Shown: one piece after another, positions 26,661 through 34,464 of the stretch | Numbering within the stretch: position 1 is the first letter of the stretch | Layout: the number at the start of each line of letters is the position of its first letter | Source of the DNA: Ichthyenterobacterium magnum | Lineage (GTDB): Bacteria > Bacteroidota > Bacteroidia > Flavobacteriales > Flavobacteriaceae | Reading direction: 5' to 3' | DNA: 64,000 nt | Assembly: GCF_003610635.1 (NCBI RefSeq) | Contig: NZ_RAQJ01000003.1 | Coordinates: 62,001 to 126,000, forward strand | Notes under the pieces: model-generated | Told to the model about the DNA's origin: nothing | The model's database searches: none | The model's input: the letters and a program-made list of their open reading frames with translations, nothing else | Position numbers and translations under genes: made by a program

Positions 26661-27575
26661 ATGCGAAAGTTACTCTATATACTAAGTTTTATATTTTTAG
26701 CTACATCATGTGATGATGGTGATGTTATTGAAGTTGAATTAGCTTTTGAGGATACACTAACCTTTTGTGATGAAATCACTCAAAGCTATTTATTATATAA
26801 AATAAAAAGCACTCCATATGAATCAATGAGTTTATTGTTTCCAAATAACAACAGTACTGATTTAATATTTAATCCTTCAGAAAACAATTATCAAGAAACA
26901 CTCACAATAGATGGTAGTAATGTCAAATTTAATTACAGAACCTACAATGGAAATCCACAAAATTTATTATGTGCATTAATTCCAGGCTCTGGAGTTAATA
27001 TAATAAATGATTATCCTGCTGCTTCAGGAGCAACAGTAGAATTTTTATCTACCTTTATAGATGATGATAATGATGGTATACCTAGTGCTGATGAAGATGA
27101 AAACTTAGATGGTGATAATAATTATCTAACAAATCCGTCAGACTTTGACGGAGATGGCATTTTTAATTATATAGATGCAGATGATGACAATGATAATGTA
27201 CTTACAAAGAATGAAGACGATAATGAAGATGGAGACAATAACCCATTTACAAATCCAAAGGATACCGATAATGATGGGCTGCCAAATTATTTAGATGCAG
27301 ATGATGATGGTGATGGAATAGATAGCCGTTTAGAAGACGAAAACGGAAATGGTATTCTAACTGATGATTTCGATGAAGAATTTGGAATACAAAACACTGC
27401 TAGGTATTTAGATAATACCGCTTCATTTGAATATGAAGACACTACTCTTAATGTAAATGACTATGTTAGAACTGTAACCGTATCTGTAGAAATACAAGAT
27501 GTAGATTTAGGTATTTTTAGCAGAGACCTTCTTAGTCTTGGCACATATACTAAAACAATTAATTTAACAGATTAA
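26661..27575 (+). CDS. Lipoprotein with thrombospondin-3-like calcium repeats
   Basis: A 304-residue predicted lipoprotein (MRKLLYILSFIFLATSC, cysteine followed by DDGD). Residues about 130-235 are built from Asp/Asn-rich loops: DDDNDGIPSADEDE, DFDGDGIFNYIDADDDNDN, DTDNDGLPNYLDADDDGDGIDS. These match the DxDxDGxxD calcium-binding repeats of thrombospondin type 3 proteins, common on the surface of marine Bacteroidota. The N-terminal 120 residues are beta-like and unassigned. An FKBP-type enzyme is often found beside such lipoproteins but none is here. The function is unknown; calcium-stabilised surface exposure is inference. It overlaps the convergent Smr gene by four bases. Confidence 0.8.
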   Translation: MRKLLYILSFIFLATSCDDGDVIEVELAFEDTLTFCDEITQSYLLYKIKSTPYESMSLLFPNNNSTDLIFNPSENNYQETLTIDGSNVKFNYRTYNGNPQNLLCALIPGSGVNIINDYPAASGATVEFLSTFIDDDNDGIPSADEDENLDGDNNYLTNPSDFDGDGIFNYIDADDDNDNVLTKNEDDNEDGDNNPFTNPKDTDNDGLPNYLDADDDGDGIDSRLEDENGNGILTDDFDEEFGIQNTARYLDNTASFEYEDTTLNVNDYVRTVTVSVEIQDVDLGIFSRDLLSLGTYTKTINLTD

Positions 27576-28129
27576 TTAGTAACATTCTGGTAAATATAAA
27601 CTTCTGTTGCACCTAAACCATATTTTTGGTAATCGGCATCATAAAATTTTACATTATTGTAACGTCCAAAAAGGTATTCTAACTCTAGTTTTAAAACGCC
27701 TTCACCAACTCCATGAATAAACACTACTTTTTGTATGCGCTTATGTATAGCAAAATTTAGTTGTCGCTCAGCTGTTTCAAGTTGTAACGTAAGCATATCA
27801 TGATTACTCATGCGCTTAGTAGACTTAGTTAGATGATGAATATGTAAATCAACTTCTAAAGTTGGTTGATTTCGCTCTTTAGGTTTTACTCTTGGTACTT
27901 TACGCCTTTTTTGTTGTTCCTTTTCAGAAATAACTGAAGCCAAAGATTGTTCAGAAAAAACTTTAGATTTCAATACATCAGTATTTTCTTTAATCAATTC
28001 ATTTGATGAGAATTGCATTTCAAAACCATCTGTGGTTTCAACTAAAATATACGCATCAGTAATAGCAATGATAATACCTGAAACATCTTCATCTAAAGCC
28101 GAAACCTTATCTCCAATACTAAATTTCAT
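27572..28129 (-). CDS. Smr domain protein (DUF2027-like)
   Basis: A 185-residue protein with an N-terminal SH3-like segment (KFSIGDKVSALDEDVSGIIIAI), a basic linker (KRRKVPRVKPKERNQ) and a C-terminal Smr domain at about 90-180: VDLHIHHL, the glycine loop HGVGEGVLK and YGLGATEVYIYQ. Smr domains cut nucleic acids, with roles in recombination control or ribosome rescue. The MutS part is absent. I use the ATG at 28129 instead of the GTG one codon earlier; this ATG overlaps the stop of the upstream 64-residue gene as TGATG, so the two are translationally coupled. Confidence 0.85.
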   Translation of the reverse strand: MKFSIGDKVSALDEDVSGIIIAITDAYILVETTDGFEMQFSSNELIKENTDVLKSKVFSEQSLASVISEKEQQKRRKVPRVKPKERNQPTLEVDLHIHHLTKSTKRMSNHDMLTLQLETAERQLNFAIHKRIQKVVFIHGVGEGVLKLELEYLFGRYNNVKFYDADYQKYGLGATEVYIYQNVTN

Positions 28130-28323
28130 CACGCTTCTTCTTCACTATTGGTTTCTTCTCGATTTACTTTACTAGGTATGTTTCTTGAAGTTCTATAAAT
28201 CCCCATCATAAGTATAACTATACCTGCTATTAAAATATATTGATTTTGATTTTCATCTGCTTGAGCATAAAGCGCTATTAAACCTCCAACGGCAATTAAA
28301 ATAAAATTAATAATTCTTGACAT
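28129..28323 (-). CDS. Small two-helix membrane protein
   Basis: A 64-residue protein with two hydrophobic segments (INFILIAVGGLIALYA, about 4-19, and YILIAGIVILMMGIY, about 29-43) and a charged tail (VNREETNSEEEA). It belongs to the small unnamed membrane proteins that precede the Smr gene in Flavobacteriaceae, as far as I recall. Its stop overlaps the Smr start by one base. No function can be assigned. Confidence 0.7.
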   Translation of the reverse strand: MSRIINFILIAVGGLIALYAQADENQNQYILIAGIVILMMGIYRTSRNIPSKVNREETNSEEEA

Positions 28324-28412
28324 ATTGTTTTGTAAAATTATCAGCCATCGAATTTACAACTTTATCGTAACTCTTTAGCAAATCTGTTTCGTTTTATAAT
28401 ACTATATTTTAT

Positions 28413-28420
28413 TAACTTTG
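28413..28420 (+). promoter_or_regulatory. Candidate -7 box upstream of the DUF2752 gene
   Basis: TAACTTTG, a full TAnnTTTG match, lies 20 bases before the ATG at 28441, the expected distance for a short leader. A convincing TTTG 19-21 bases upstream is missing. Confidence 0.4.
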
Positions 28421-28440
28421 GCAGAATTTAAATCTCACTT

Positions 28441-28722
28441 ATGTCTTCACCAGAAGAATACATGCTACCTTGCTTAAACAAAAAACTTTTTGGTATTGAC
28501 TGTATGGGTTGTGGCATGCAACGCTCTTTAACTTTAGTGCTTCAAGGAGATTTTGTAGCTGCATTTTATATGTATCCAGCAATTTACACGTTGATACTAT
28601 TAGTAGGCTTTATTTTTATAAATTACTTTAAGAATTTTAAATACGCTAACAAAATAATTATTACTTTGGCAATAATTAACGCCATCTTAATACTTGGCAA
28701 TTTTATTTTAAAAATTATTTAA
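28441..28722 (+). CDS. DUF2752 membrane protein
   Basis: A 93-residue protein with the DUF2752 core LPCLNKKLFGIDCMGCGMQRSL, where the CxxCG pair is followed by QR, and then two transmembrane helices (PAIYTLILLVGFIFINYF and IIITLAIINAILILGNFIL). DUF2752 proteins are small membrane proteins of unknown role; the cysteine pair suggests metal or redox chemistry, which is conjecture. A longer DUF2752 paralogue lies three genes downstream (29439-29846), so the pair encloses two other small membrane proteins. Confidence 0.85.
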   Translation: MSSPEEYMLPCLNKKLFGIDCMGCGMQRSLTLVLQGDFVAAFYMYPAIYTLILLVGFIFINYFKNFKYANKIIITLAIINAILILGNFILKII

Positions 28723-28743
28723 CCAATTTTAAACTAACAACAA

Positions 28744-29073
28744 ATGAAACAACAGTTACCAAATTCAACACTTATTTTAGTTTTCGGAATCATCTCAATA
28801 GTACTTTGTTGGTGTTATGGAGTTATTGGTATTCCATTATCTATAGTAGCTCTAATACTTGCTGGAAAAGCTAAAAAAGTATATTTAACTAACCCTGAAG
28901 AATACACTGGTTATCAAAACGTAAAAACTGGTAAAATTTTAGCACTAATTGGCTTAATCTTAAACGTGTTGTTTTTATGTTATATCTTATATTTTATATC
29001 GCAGATTGGTTGGGATGCTTTAAGTGACCCAGAATTAATGATGGAGCGCGCACAAGAAATGCAAAACCGTTAA
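28744..29073 (+). CDS. CCC-motif membrane protein
   Basis: A 109-residue protein with two transmembrane stretches (LILVFGIISIVLCWCYGVIGIPLSIVALILA, about 8-38, forming a hairpin, and ILALIGLILNVLFLCYILYFI, about 63-83). The cytoplasmic loop KKVYLTNPEEYTGYQNVKTGK matches the flavobacterial family named for a CCC motif before the second half of the hairpin; here that motif is degenerate (CWCY). The architecture is similar to CD225/dispanin proteins, and a true CD225 member is the next gene. The function is unknown. Confidence 0.75.
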   Translation: MKQQLPNSTLILVFGIISIVLCWCYGVIGIPLSIVALILAGKAKKVYLTNPEEYTGYQNVKTGKILALIGLILNVLFLCYILYFISQIGWDALSDPELMMERAQEMQNR

Positions 29074-29089
29074 TTAAACTAACAACATA

Positions 29090-29141
29090 TAAAAAGCGAC
29101 CAATGGTTACTGAGCTTGTCGAAGTATGGTTGCTTTTTTTA
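29090..29141. terminator. Terminator carrying the CTTCGACAAGCTCAG repeat (inverted copy)
   Basis: A 12-bp stem (29091-29102 with 29127-29138, one G-T pair) encloses TTACTGAGCTTGTCGAAGTA, the reverse complement of the loop in the terminators at 1421 and 29844. It ends in seven T on the plus strand and separates the CCC-motif and dispanin genes. Confidence 0.82.
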
Positions 29142-29170
29142 TTAAATTTAACCACTAACCTTTAAAAAAA

Positions 29171-29449
29171 ATGGAAACTAAACCACAAAGACCAAATAGC
29201 TATTTAGCACTTTCAATAATTAGTACAATTTTATGCTGTCTCCCAACAGGAATCGTAAGCATTATTTATGCAACTAAAGTAAACAGTCTATATGAAGATG
29301 GAAACTATAATGAAGCAACAAAAGCATCAAAAAACGCAAAAACTTGGGGATTAGTATCAATAGGTATTGCCGTTTTAGGATGGGTTTTATACATATTAAT
29401 TTTTGGAGTAGCAATGTTTGGAGCCCTTGCTAGTGGCAATGCTTACTAA
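29171..29449 (+). CDS. CD225/dispanin family membrane protein
   Basis: A 92-residue protein of the CD225 (dispanin, IFITM-like) family: P-rich N-terminus (KPQRPNSYLALSII), the conserved intramembrane segment STILCCLPTGIVSIIYATKVNSLYEDGNYNEATKASKNAKTW, in which the double cysteine and the loop after it are diagnostic, and a C-terminal transmembrane helix (GLVSIGIAVLGWVLYILIFGV). Eukaryotic relatives shape membranes and block virus entry; the bacterial role is unknown. Its last 11 bases overlap the next DUF2752 gene in another frame, which points to coupling. Confidence 0.88.
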   Translation: METKPQRPNSYLALSIISTILCCLPTGIVSIIYATKVNSLYEDGNYNEATKASKNAKTWGLVSIGIAVLGWVLYILIFGVAMFGALASGNAY

Positions 29450-29846
29450 AACAAAAACTTTAATCATATTAGGCATAGTGATAATACTCTTAGGCGTATT
29501 ATCACTATATTTTTTTTGGAATCCATCTGACTATGATTTTTTTCCAAAGTGTCCATTTTATTCTATGACTGGGATTTTTTGTCCAGGATGCGGTAGTCAA
29601 AGGGCAGCACATCAAATTATAAACGGAAATATAGTTACAGGAATCCGCCATAATTACTTACTCCTTTTATTATTTTTAGTATTAGGATACCAAGTGCTGT
29701 TATTTGCTATTAACTCTATTTACAATAAATCTTTCAACAATATATTACATCTACCAATAACAACTAAAATCATACTGGTTTTAGTCATTCTTTTTTGGGT
29801 ACTTAGAAACATTAAACTACATCCGTTTACAGAATTGGCACCATAA
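29439..29846 (+). CDS. DUF2752 membrane protein, second copy
   Basis: A 135-residue DUF2752 protein. The start is the ATG at 29439, inside the end of the dispanin gene; a longer frame begins at a TTG at 29418. The first helix is at 7-27 (LIILGIVIILLGVLSLYFF), then the core FPKCPFYSMTGIFCPGCGSQRAAHQIINGN, with more intact cysteines than the copy at 28441, then two helices (LLLLLFLVLGYQVLLFAI and IILVLVILFWVLRNI). It ends 70 bases before the convergent rocD, across a repeat-bearing terminator. Confidence 0.85.
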   Translation: MLTKTKTLIILGIVIILLGVLSLYFFWNPSDYDFFPKCPFYSMTGIFCPGCGSQRAAHQIINGNIVTGIRHNYLLLLLFLVLGYQVLLFAINSIYNKSFNNILHLPITTKIILVLVILFWVLRNIKLHPFTELAP

Positions 29847-29896
29847 AAAAAGCGACCATACTTCGACAAGCTCAGTAACCATTGGTCGCTTTTTTG
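29844..29896. terminator. Bidirectional terminator carrying the CTTCGACAAGCTCAG repeat
   Basis: A perfect 13-bp stem (29846-29858 with 29883-29895) with the loop TACTTCGACAAGCTCAGTAA plus a few bases. It separates the DUF2752 gene from convergent rocD and is nearly identical to the copy at 1421 and, inverted, to the one at 29090. Confidence 0.87.
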
Positions 29897-29916
29897 TTTT
29901 AAATATATAATCTTAA

Positions 29917-31161
29917 TTAAGCTTCAAACTGCTTAAGTGTTTTTGTAATTATTGAAACACAATCTAATAATTGCTCTTCATTCATTACCAAAGGTGGCGC
30001 AAAACGAATAATATTACCATGTGTTGGCTTAGCTAATAAACCATTATCACGTAAAGCCATACAAATATTCCAAGCTGTATCACTATCTTCATTATCATTG
30101 ATGACAACAGCATTTAACAAGCCTTTACCTCTTACTAGTGTTGCAATACTACTAGTTTCTATAAACTTGTTTAATTCACTTCTAAACAACCTACCTAATC
30201 TTTCTGCATTTTCAGCTAAAGCTTCATCTTGTACTACTTCTAAAGCTGCAATAGCCACAGCAGCAGCAACTGGATTCCCACCAAAAGTAGATCCGTGATT
30301 TCCAGGTTTTATAACATTCATAACATTATCATTTGCCATAACTGCAGATACAGGATATGCTCCACCAGATAAAGCTTTACCAAGAATTAAAACATCTGGT
30401 TTTACATTTTCATGATTTACAGCTAACAATTGCCCTGTTCTAGCAATACCTGTTTGCACTTCATCTGCAATAAATAATACATTATGAGCTTCACATAAAG
30501 CTTTTGCTTTTGCTAAATAACCTTCACTTGGTACATAAACACCAGCTTCACCTTGAATTGGTTCTACTAAAAAACCTGCTACATTAGGATTACCTTTTAA
30601 AGCTCCTTCTAAAGCTACAAGGTTATCATATTCTATTTTAATAAATCCATCAGTATATGGTCCAAAATTCTTACGAGCTACCGGATCATTTGAGAATGAA
30701 ATTATTGTTGTTGTTCGTCCGTGAAAATTGTTTTCACACACAATTATTTCAGCTTCGTTTTCATTTATACCTTTTACTTCGTAAGCCCATTTTCTACAAA
30801 GTTTTAAAGCAGTTTCTACAGCTTCTGCTCCTGTATTCATTGGTAACAGTTTATCAAAACCAAAATACTCTGAAGCAAATTTCTCATACTTTCCAAGCAT
30901 ATCATTATAAAATGCCCTTGAAGTCAAAGTTAAATTTTGAGCTTGGTTAGTCATTGCTCCAACAATTTTTGGATGACAGTGCCCTTGGTTTACTGCAGAA
31001 TAGGCAGAAAGAAAATCATAATACTTTTTTCCTTCTACATCCCATACATACACACCTTCTCCTCTACTCAATACTACTGGTAACGGATGGTAATTGTGAG
31101 CACCATACTTGTTTTCTAAATCGATCGCTTGTTGCGAAGTTAATTGGTCTAATACAGCCAT
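29917..31161 (-). CDS. rocD: Ornithine--oxo-acid transaminase
   Basis: Converts ornithine and 2-oxoglutarate to glutamate-5-semialdehyde and glutamate in arginine/ornithine catabolism. The 414-residue protein has the OAT N-terminus [49 protein letters not shown], the [10 protein letters not shown] block, [14 protein letters not shown] and the PLP lysine in [18 protein letters not shown]; the motif [13 protein letters not shown] follows. The length is typical. It is a single gene between the dispanin cluster and the second sigma operon; its promoter must lie in 31162-31300. Confidence 0.95.
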   Translation of the reverse strand: MAVLDQLTSQQAIDLENKYGAHNYHPLPVVLSRGEGVYVWDVEGKKYYDFLSAYSAVNQGHCHPKIVGAMTNQAQNLTLTSRAFYNDMLGKYEKFASEYFGFDKLLPMNTGAEAVETALKLCRKWAYEVKGINENEAEIIVCENNFHGRTTTIISFSNDPVARKNFGPYTDGFIKIEYDNLVALEGALKGNPNVAGFLVEPIQGEAGVYVPSEGYLAKAKALCEAHNVLFIADEVQTGIARTGQLLAVNHENVKPDVLILGKALSGGAYPVSAVMANDNVMNVIKPGNHGSTFGGNPVAAAVAIAALEVVQDEALAENAERLGRLFRSELNKFIETSSIATLVRGKGLLNAVVINDNEDSDTAWNICMALRDNGLLAKPTHGNIIRFAPPLVMNEEQLLDCVSIITKTLKQFEA

Positions 31162-31300
31162 TTTAATAAGTTTTTAAATAATGAATATACATCCATTCCT
31201 TATCTACCTTTATCCTTTCAGAGTTCTGAAAATTCAGCGTGGGAAAGAAATCATCCCTAGAAGTTTGCAAATTACTAAATATAACTTGTTTGCTAAAATG

Positions 31301-31687
31301 TTATTCAGATAATTTTCCAGATAATGAAGACACCTGTAGCTCTAAACGTTTCATTTCTCGCAGTATAGCATTCTTATCCATTTGCATCCAAGCAAATATT
31401 TTTAGCATGCTTACACCAAATAAAAACACTAAACTACCTATTCCCCATTTTAATAATTCTTTGGTTGTTTCTGCATCAAAAAATTGAACGACACAATAAA
31501 TAAACAGTACAAAGAATACTAATGTCATAAAATTCATCATATACATAATCCATTTATTCTTTCCTTTAAATAACCCAATAATCATCTCAAAAGCATTTTG
31601 CTCGTCTAAATCATCATAAAATTTAGCTTCTTCTTGTGTTAATGTATCTTTAATTAACTGGTCTATCTCTTCCATATTAGTTTTCAT
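31301..31687 (-). CDS. DUF6768-like membrane protein behind a sigma factor
   Basis: A 128-residue protein: an acidic N-terminus (EEIDQLIKDTLTQEEAKFYDDLDEQNAFEMIIGLFKGKNKW), two transmembrane helices (MYMMNFMTLVFFVLFIYCVVQFF, about 48-70, and LLKWGIGSLVFLFGVSMLKIF, about 78-98) and a C-terminal coiled-coil end (ILREMKRLELQVSSL). It resembles the DUF6768 family. It is 45 bases downstream of an ECF sigma gene on the same strand, so it may modulate that factor; no anti-sigma motif is visible. The start could also be the Met at residue 5. Confidence 0.75.
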   Translation of the reverse strand: MKTNMEEIDQLIKDTLTQEEAKFYDDLDEQNAFEMIIGLFKGKNKWIMYMMNFMTLVFFVLFIYCVVQFFDAETTKELLKWGIGSLVFLFGVSMLKIFAWMQMDKNAILREMKRLELQVSSLSGKLSE

Positions 31688-31732
31688 CTTAAAATTTATT
31701 TTATAGTTTCCGTGAAAACGGAAATCTGATTA

Positions 31733-32275
31733 CTACTCTTTCTTTAATATTGTTTTTAATTTTTCTCGTGCATGAAACAATCTTGATTTTACCGTTCCAA
31801 TTGAGACATCTAATAATTCACTTATTTCTTTTAAGGAATAGTCTGCTACATAAAACAACTTAATAACTTGCTGTTGATTTATTGGTAGTTTTTTTATTGA
31901 TTTTAAAAGCTCGTTTTTTAATTGACTATTATCATTATCCTCATAAATATCTTCTGGTCGCTCTCTTGCAAATGCTTCTAACTTAATTCGTTTTTTACTA
32001 GAAGCTCTAATTACATCTAAAGATTTTGAATACACAATTTGCAAAGCCCAACTACTAAATTTATTAGGCTCTTTTAAATCTTGAATTTTAGTTATAATTG
32101 TTTTCCAAGTCTCTTGAGCTATATCTTTAGATTGATCAGCATCTTTAACAATCCAATAAGCCTTTTCACAAAATTGTTTATGCCAACGTTTAACTAATTG
32201 ATTGAGTGCATTTGCATTTCCAGATTGAAATTGCTTCACCAAATTAGCATCTATAGATTTGTTTGTCTTCAACAC
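31733..32275 (-). CDS. RNA polymerase sigma factor, ECF type
   Basis: A 180-residue ECF sigma factor: region 2 at about 25-95 (WHKQFCEKAYWIVKDADQSKDIAQETWKTI and NKFSSWALQIVYSKSLDVIR) and region 4 at about 125-178 (LPINQQQVIKLFYVADYSLKEISELLDVSIGTVKSRLFHAREKLK), where the helix-turn-helix is textbook. The start is GTG at 32275, overlapping the stop of the preceding gene as TAGTG. The order SRPBCC-like protein, sigma factor, DUF6768 protein forms one operon. It is not closely similar to the other sigma factor at 5961, which lacks the IGTVKSRL form. Confidence 0.93.
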   Translation of the reverse strand: MLKTNKSIDANLVKQFQSGNANALNQLVKRWHKQFCEKAYWIVKDADQSKDIAQETWKTIITKIQDLKEPNKFSSWALQIVYSKSLDVIRASSKKRIKLEAFARERPEDIYEDNDNSQLKNELLKSIKKLPINQQQVIKLFYVADYSLKEISELLDVSIGTVKSRLFHAREKLKTILKKE

Positions 32276-32760
32276 TATCTAAAAGTCTTAAAAATGAATC
32301 TCCATAATCTTACCCAAATACTCCATTGTGTTCGTTTATTACCACCTGAAAAATAATTTTCAGCTTTGTCTAGAGCGTCTTCTGCTAAAGCGTCATGAAG
32401 CCAACGAATAACAAAAACCCATTTTAAGACATCAAAACCTATTGCATTCATATTTATTGTATGGGTTATCTCCGTTTTATTCTGGATTAATGCTTTTATT
32501 TCAAACTGATGACAACCCACAAAACCTTTTGGTTTAGAAAATTTAAACTTTACAAAGTCCTTTTCTTTGGTTTCAACAGAATAGCGAATAATACCATGTC
32601 CTCCTTTTGAGCCAATAGCCAGTCCGTTTTTAAATTGCATAGCTGGCCAATATTCTCGAGGCCAAATCTTATCGTCTTTTGTTGCCAGAGTTTTTAACAA
32701 TTCTACAACTTGAGCTTTTGGTTGATTAATGATTCGTTTATGGACGTTTATAACTTTCAT
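32275..32760 (-). CDS. SRPBCC-like (polyketide cyclase fold) protein
   Basis: A 161-residue soluble protein that looks like a START/SRPBCC helix-grip fold: an N-terminal strand (MKVINVHKRIINQPKAQVVELLKTLA), then a WPREYWPAMQFKNGLAIGSKGGHGIIRYSVETK segment, strands ending FEIKALIQNKTEITHTINM and a long C-terminal helix region (WVFVIRWLHDALAEDALDKAENYF). The ligand is unknown. It is the first gene of a three-gene operon with a sigma factor and a DUF6768-like protein, and may be a sensor for it; this is only contextual. Confidence 0.72.
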   Translation of the reverse strand: MKVINVHKRIINQPKAQVVELLKTLATKDDKIWPREYWPAMQFKNGLAIGSKGGHGIIRYSVETKEKDFVKFKFSKPKGFVGCHQFEIKALIQNKTEITHTINMNAIGFDVLKWVFVIRWLHDALAEDALDKAENYFSGGNKRTQWSIWVRLWRFIFKTFR

Positions 32761-32858
32761 TTCTACTATTAAGACGTGAAATTTCTAGAAAGGTTCATTT
32801 TATTTTAAAAATAATAACTAATGTTCATCTTTAAGCTACTTCAAACAATATCTTTTCC

Positions 32859-32866
32859 TAATTTTG
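32859..32866 (+). promoter_or_regulatory. Candidate -7 box of rlmD
   Basis: TAATTTTG matches TAnnTTTG. It would give rlmD a leader of about 135 bases containing three hairpins (32870-32894, 32894-32945, 32958-32988). A TTTG at -33 is not obvious. Confidence 0.35.
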
Positions 32867-32869
32867 CAC

Positions 32870-32894
32870 AATAAAGGTTTAAAAAACCTTTATT
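32870..32894 (+). repeat. Perfect hairpin in the rlmD leader
   Basis: AATAAAGGTTT (32870-32880) and its exact complement (32884-32894) surround an AAA loop. It is the first of three consecutive palindromes before rlmD. Confidence 0.7.
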
Positions 32895-32945
32895 AGATTC
32901 CTGCTTTCATTTTGACAAGATTAATGCGACACGCAGGAATGACAA
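32894..32945 (+). repeat. AGATTC...GAATGACA dispersed palindrome, long-loop copy
   Basis: ATTCCTGC near the left end pairs with GCAGGAAT near the right end over a loop of about 30 bases; the outer edges AGATTC and GAATGACAA are the same as in the two repeats flanking the GIY-YIG gene (39106-39135 and 39439-39469). It belongs to one repeat family. Confidence 0.75.
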
Positions 32946-32957
32946 TTTAAACGGAAA

Positions 32958-32988
32958 CCTCAATGCAAAGCATCGAGGAATTTTTTTT
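32958..32988 (+). terminator. Terminator-like hairpin just upstream of rlmD
   Basis: CCTC-A-ATGC (32958-32966) pairs with GCAT-C-GAGG (32970-32978), one mismatch, followed by eight T. There is no plus-strand gene upstream, so it is either an attenuator in the rlmD leader or part of an intergenic repeat. Confidence 0.55.
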
Positions 32989-33009
32989 CGACTAAAATTA
33001 AAGCAACAA

Positions 33010-34464
33010 ATGCCAAGAAGAGAACGCAATAAATTTGTAAAACGCGGAGAAACATTAGAGTTAGTAATAGAAGATTATGCCTTTGGTGGAAAAGGAATAG
33101 CTCGTATAAGAAATGAACATGGTGAGTTTGTGGTGTTTGTTCCAAACACACTTCCTGGTCAGCTGGTAAAAGCACAAGTAAAAAAGTCTAGCAAAAAATA
33201 TGCTGAGTGTAAACTTATTGATGTTTTAAAAGCTTCTGATGATGAAATAGAAGTGCCTTTTCAAGATATCCCTGGCGCGCCATATATACAGTTACCAATA
33301 GATATACAACACAAATACAAGAAAGAAAGCACACTGTCATTATTTAAACGTATAGGTAAAGTAGAAAATGTTGAAGATTTATTTGATGAATTTATTACGT
33401 CTCCAAATGTATTTCATTACAGAAATAAAATGGAATATGGTTTTTCTGCAATTGGTTATGACAGAAAAAACAAAACAGATATAGACGAATTTACTTTAGG
33501 TTTTAAACGTCGTGGAGTTTGGTGGATGGGAGATAATCTCGAAAAAGATTCAGGGTTATTTGACAAGCAGGTTGAAGATAGCTTAAAAACTATTAGAGCG
33601 TATTGCATTGAGACAGGTTTAGCGCCTTGGCATGGTCCAAAAAAAGAAGGTTTTTTTAGATATCTAGTAGTTAGAAAATCATATAAAACCGATGAGTTAT
33701 TATTTAATTTGGTAACAACATCTTATGATTTACCAAAGTTTGATTTAAATAAATTTTCAGAATTATTAGTGTCTTTATTTGGCGATAGACTTGCTGGTTT
33801 ATTACATACCATAAACGATGAAGTTGGAGATAGAACTATTGCTACTTCTGGAAGTATTAAACTCGCTTACGGAAAGGATAAAATTGTTGAAGAATTATTA
33901 GGCTTAAATTTTGAAATTAGTATGAAAAGCTTCTTTCAAACCAATCCTAAATCAGCAGAAAAACTATACACAAAAGTTGTTGATTATGCTTTAGAAGACA
34001 AAGATGCTATTAACAATACTGTAGTTTTAGATTTATTTTGTGGCACAGGAACCATTGGCCAAATTATAGCATCTAAAGCTAATAACACAAAAATTGTTGG
34101 TGTAGATATAGTAGCTTCGGCAATAGAAGACGCAAAGAAAAATGCTAAACGTAACAATATTGAAGGCCTAGAATTTTATGCTGCAGATGTTGGCAAGTTT
34201 TTAAGTGAGCATCCTCAGTATCAAAATAAAATTAGAACTATTATTTTAGATCCAGCACGTGCAGGAATTACACCTAAAACACTTAAAAAAATAATAAACC
34301 TAAATGCAGAACGTTTGGTTTATGTATCTTGCAATCCAGCTACGCAAGCAAGAGATATAGAACAATTTATGCTTGCTGGCTATGACATTAAAAAATTAAG
34401 TTTAGTTGATCAATTTCCTCATACAGCGCATATAGAAACTGTTGTACTTTTAGAGAAAAAGTAA
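33010..34464 (+). CDS. rlmD: 23S rRNA (uracil-C5)-methyltransferase RlmD-like
   Basis: SAM-dependent enzyme that makes 5-methyluridine in 23S rRNA. The 484 residues contain an N-terminal TRAM domain (ETLELVIEDYAFGGKGIARI... to about residue 75), a middle region with FRYLVVRKSYKTDELLFNLVTT, and the Rossmann domain with DLFCGTGTIGQIIA, the acidic GVDIVASAIEDAKKNAKRN, ILDPARAG and the catalytic cysteine in LVYVSCNPATQARD. The Fe-S cysteine cluster of E. coli RlmD is not apparent, so RlmC/RlmCD-type specificity is possible. It is followed by DUF6452 and DUF6048 genes, a fixed trio in this family of bacteria. Confidence 0.92.
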   Translation: MPRRERNKFVKRGETLELVIEDYAFGGKGIARIRNEHGEFVVFVPNTLPGQLVKAQVKKSSKKYAECKLIDVLKASDDEIEVPFQDIPGAPYIQLPIDIQHKYKKESTLSLFKRIGKVENVEDLFDEFITSPNVFHYRNKMEYGFSAIGYDRKNKTDIDEFTLGFKRRGVWWMGDNLEKDSGLFDKQVEDSLKTIRAYCIETGLAPWHGPKKEGFFRYLVVRKSYKTDELLFNLVTTSYDLPKFDLNKFSELLVSLFGDRLAGLLHTINDEVGDRTIATSGSIKLAYGKDKIVEELLGLNFEISMKSFFQTNPKSAEKLYTKVVDYALEDKDAINNTVVLDLFCGTGTIGQIIASKANNTKIVGVDIVASAIEDAKKNAKRNNIEGLEFYAADVGKFLSEHPQYQNKIRTIILDPARAGITPKTLKKIINLNAERLVYVSCNPATQARDIEQFMLAGYDIKKLSLVDQFPHTAHIETVVLLEKK

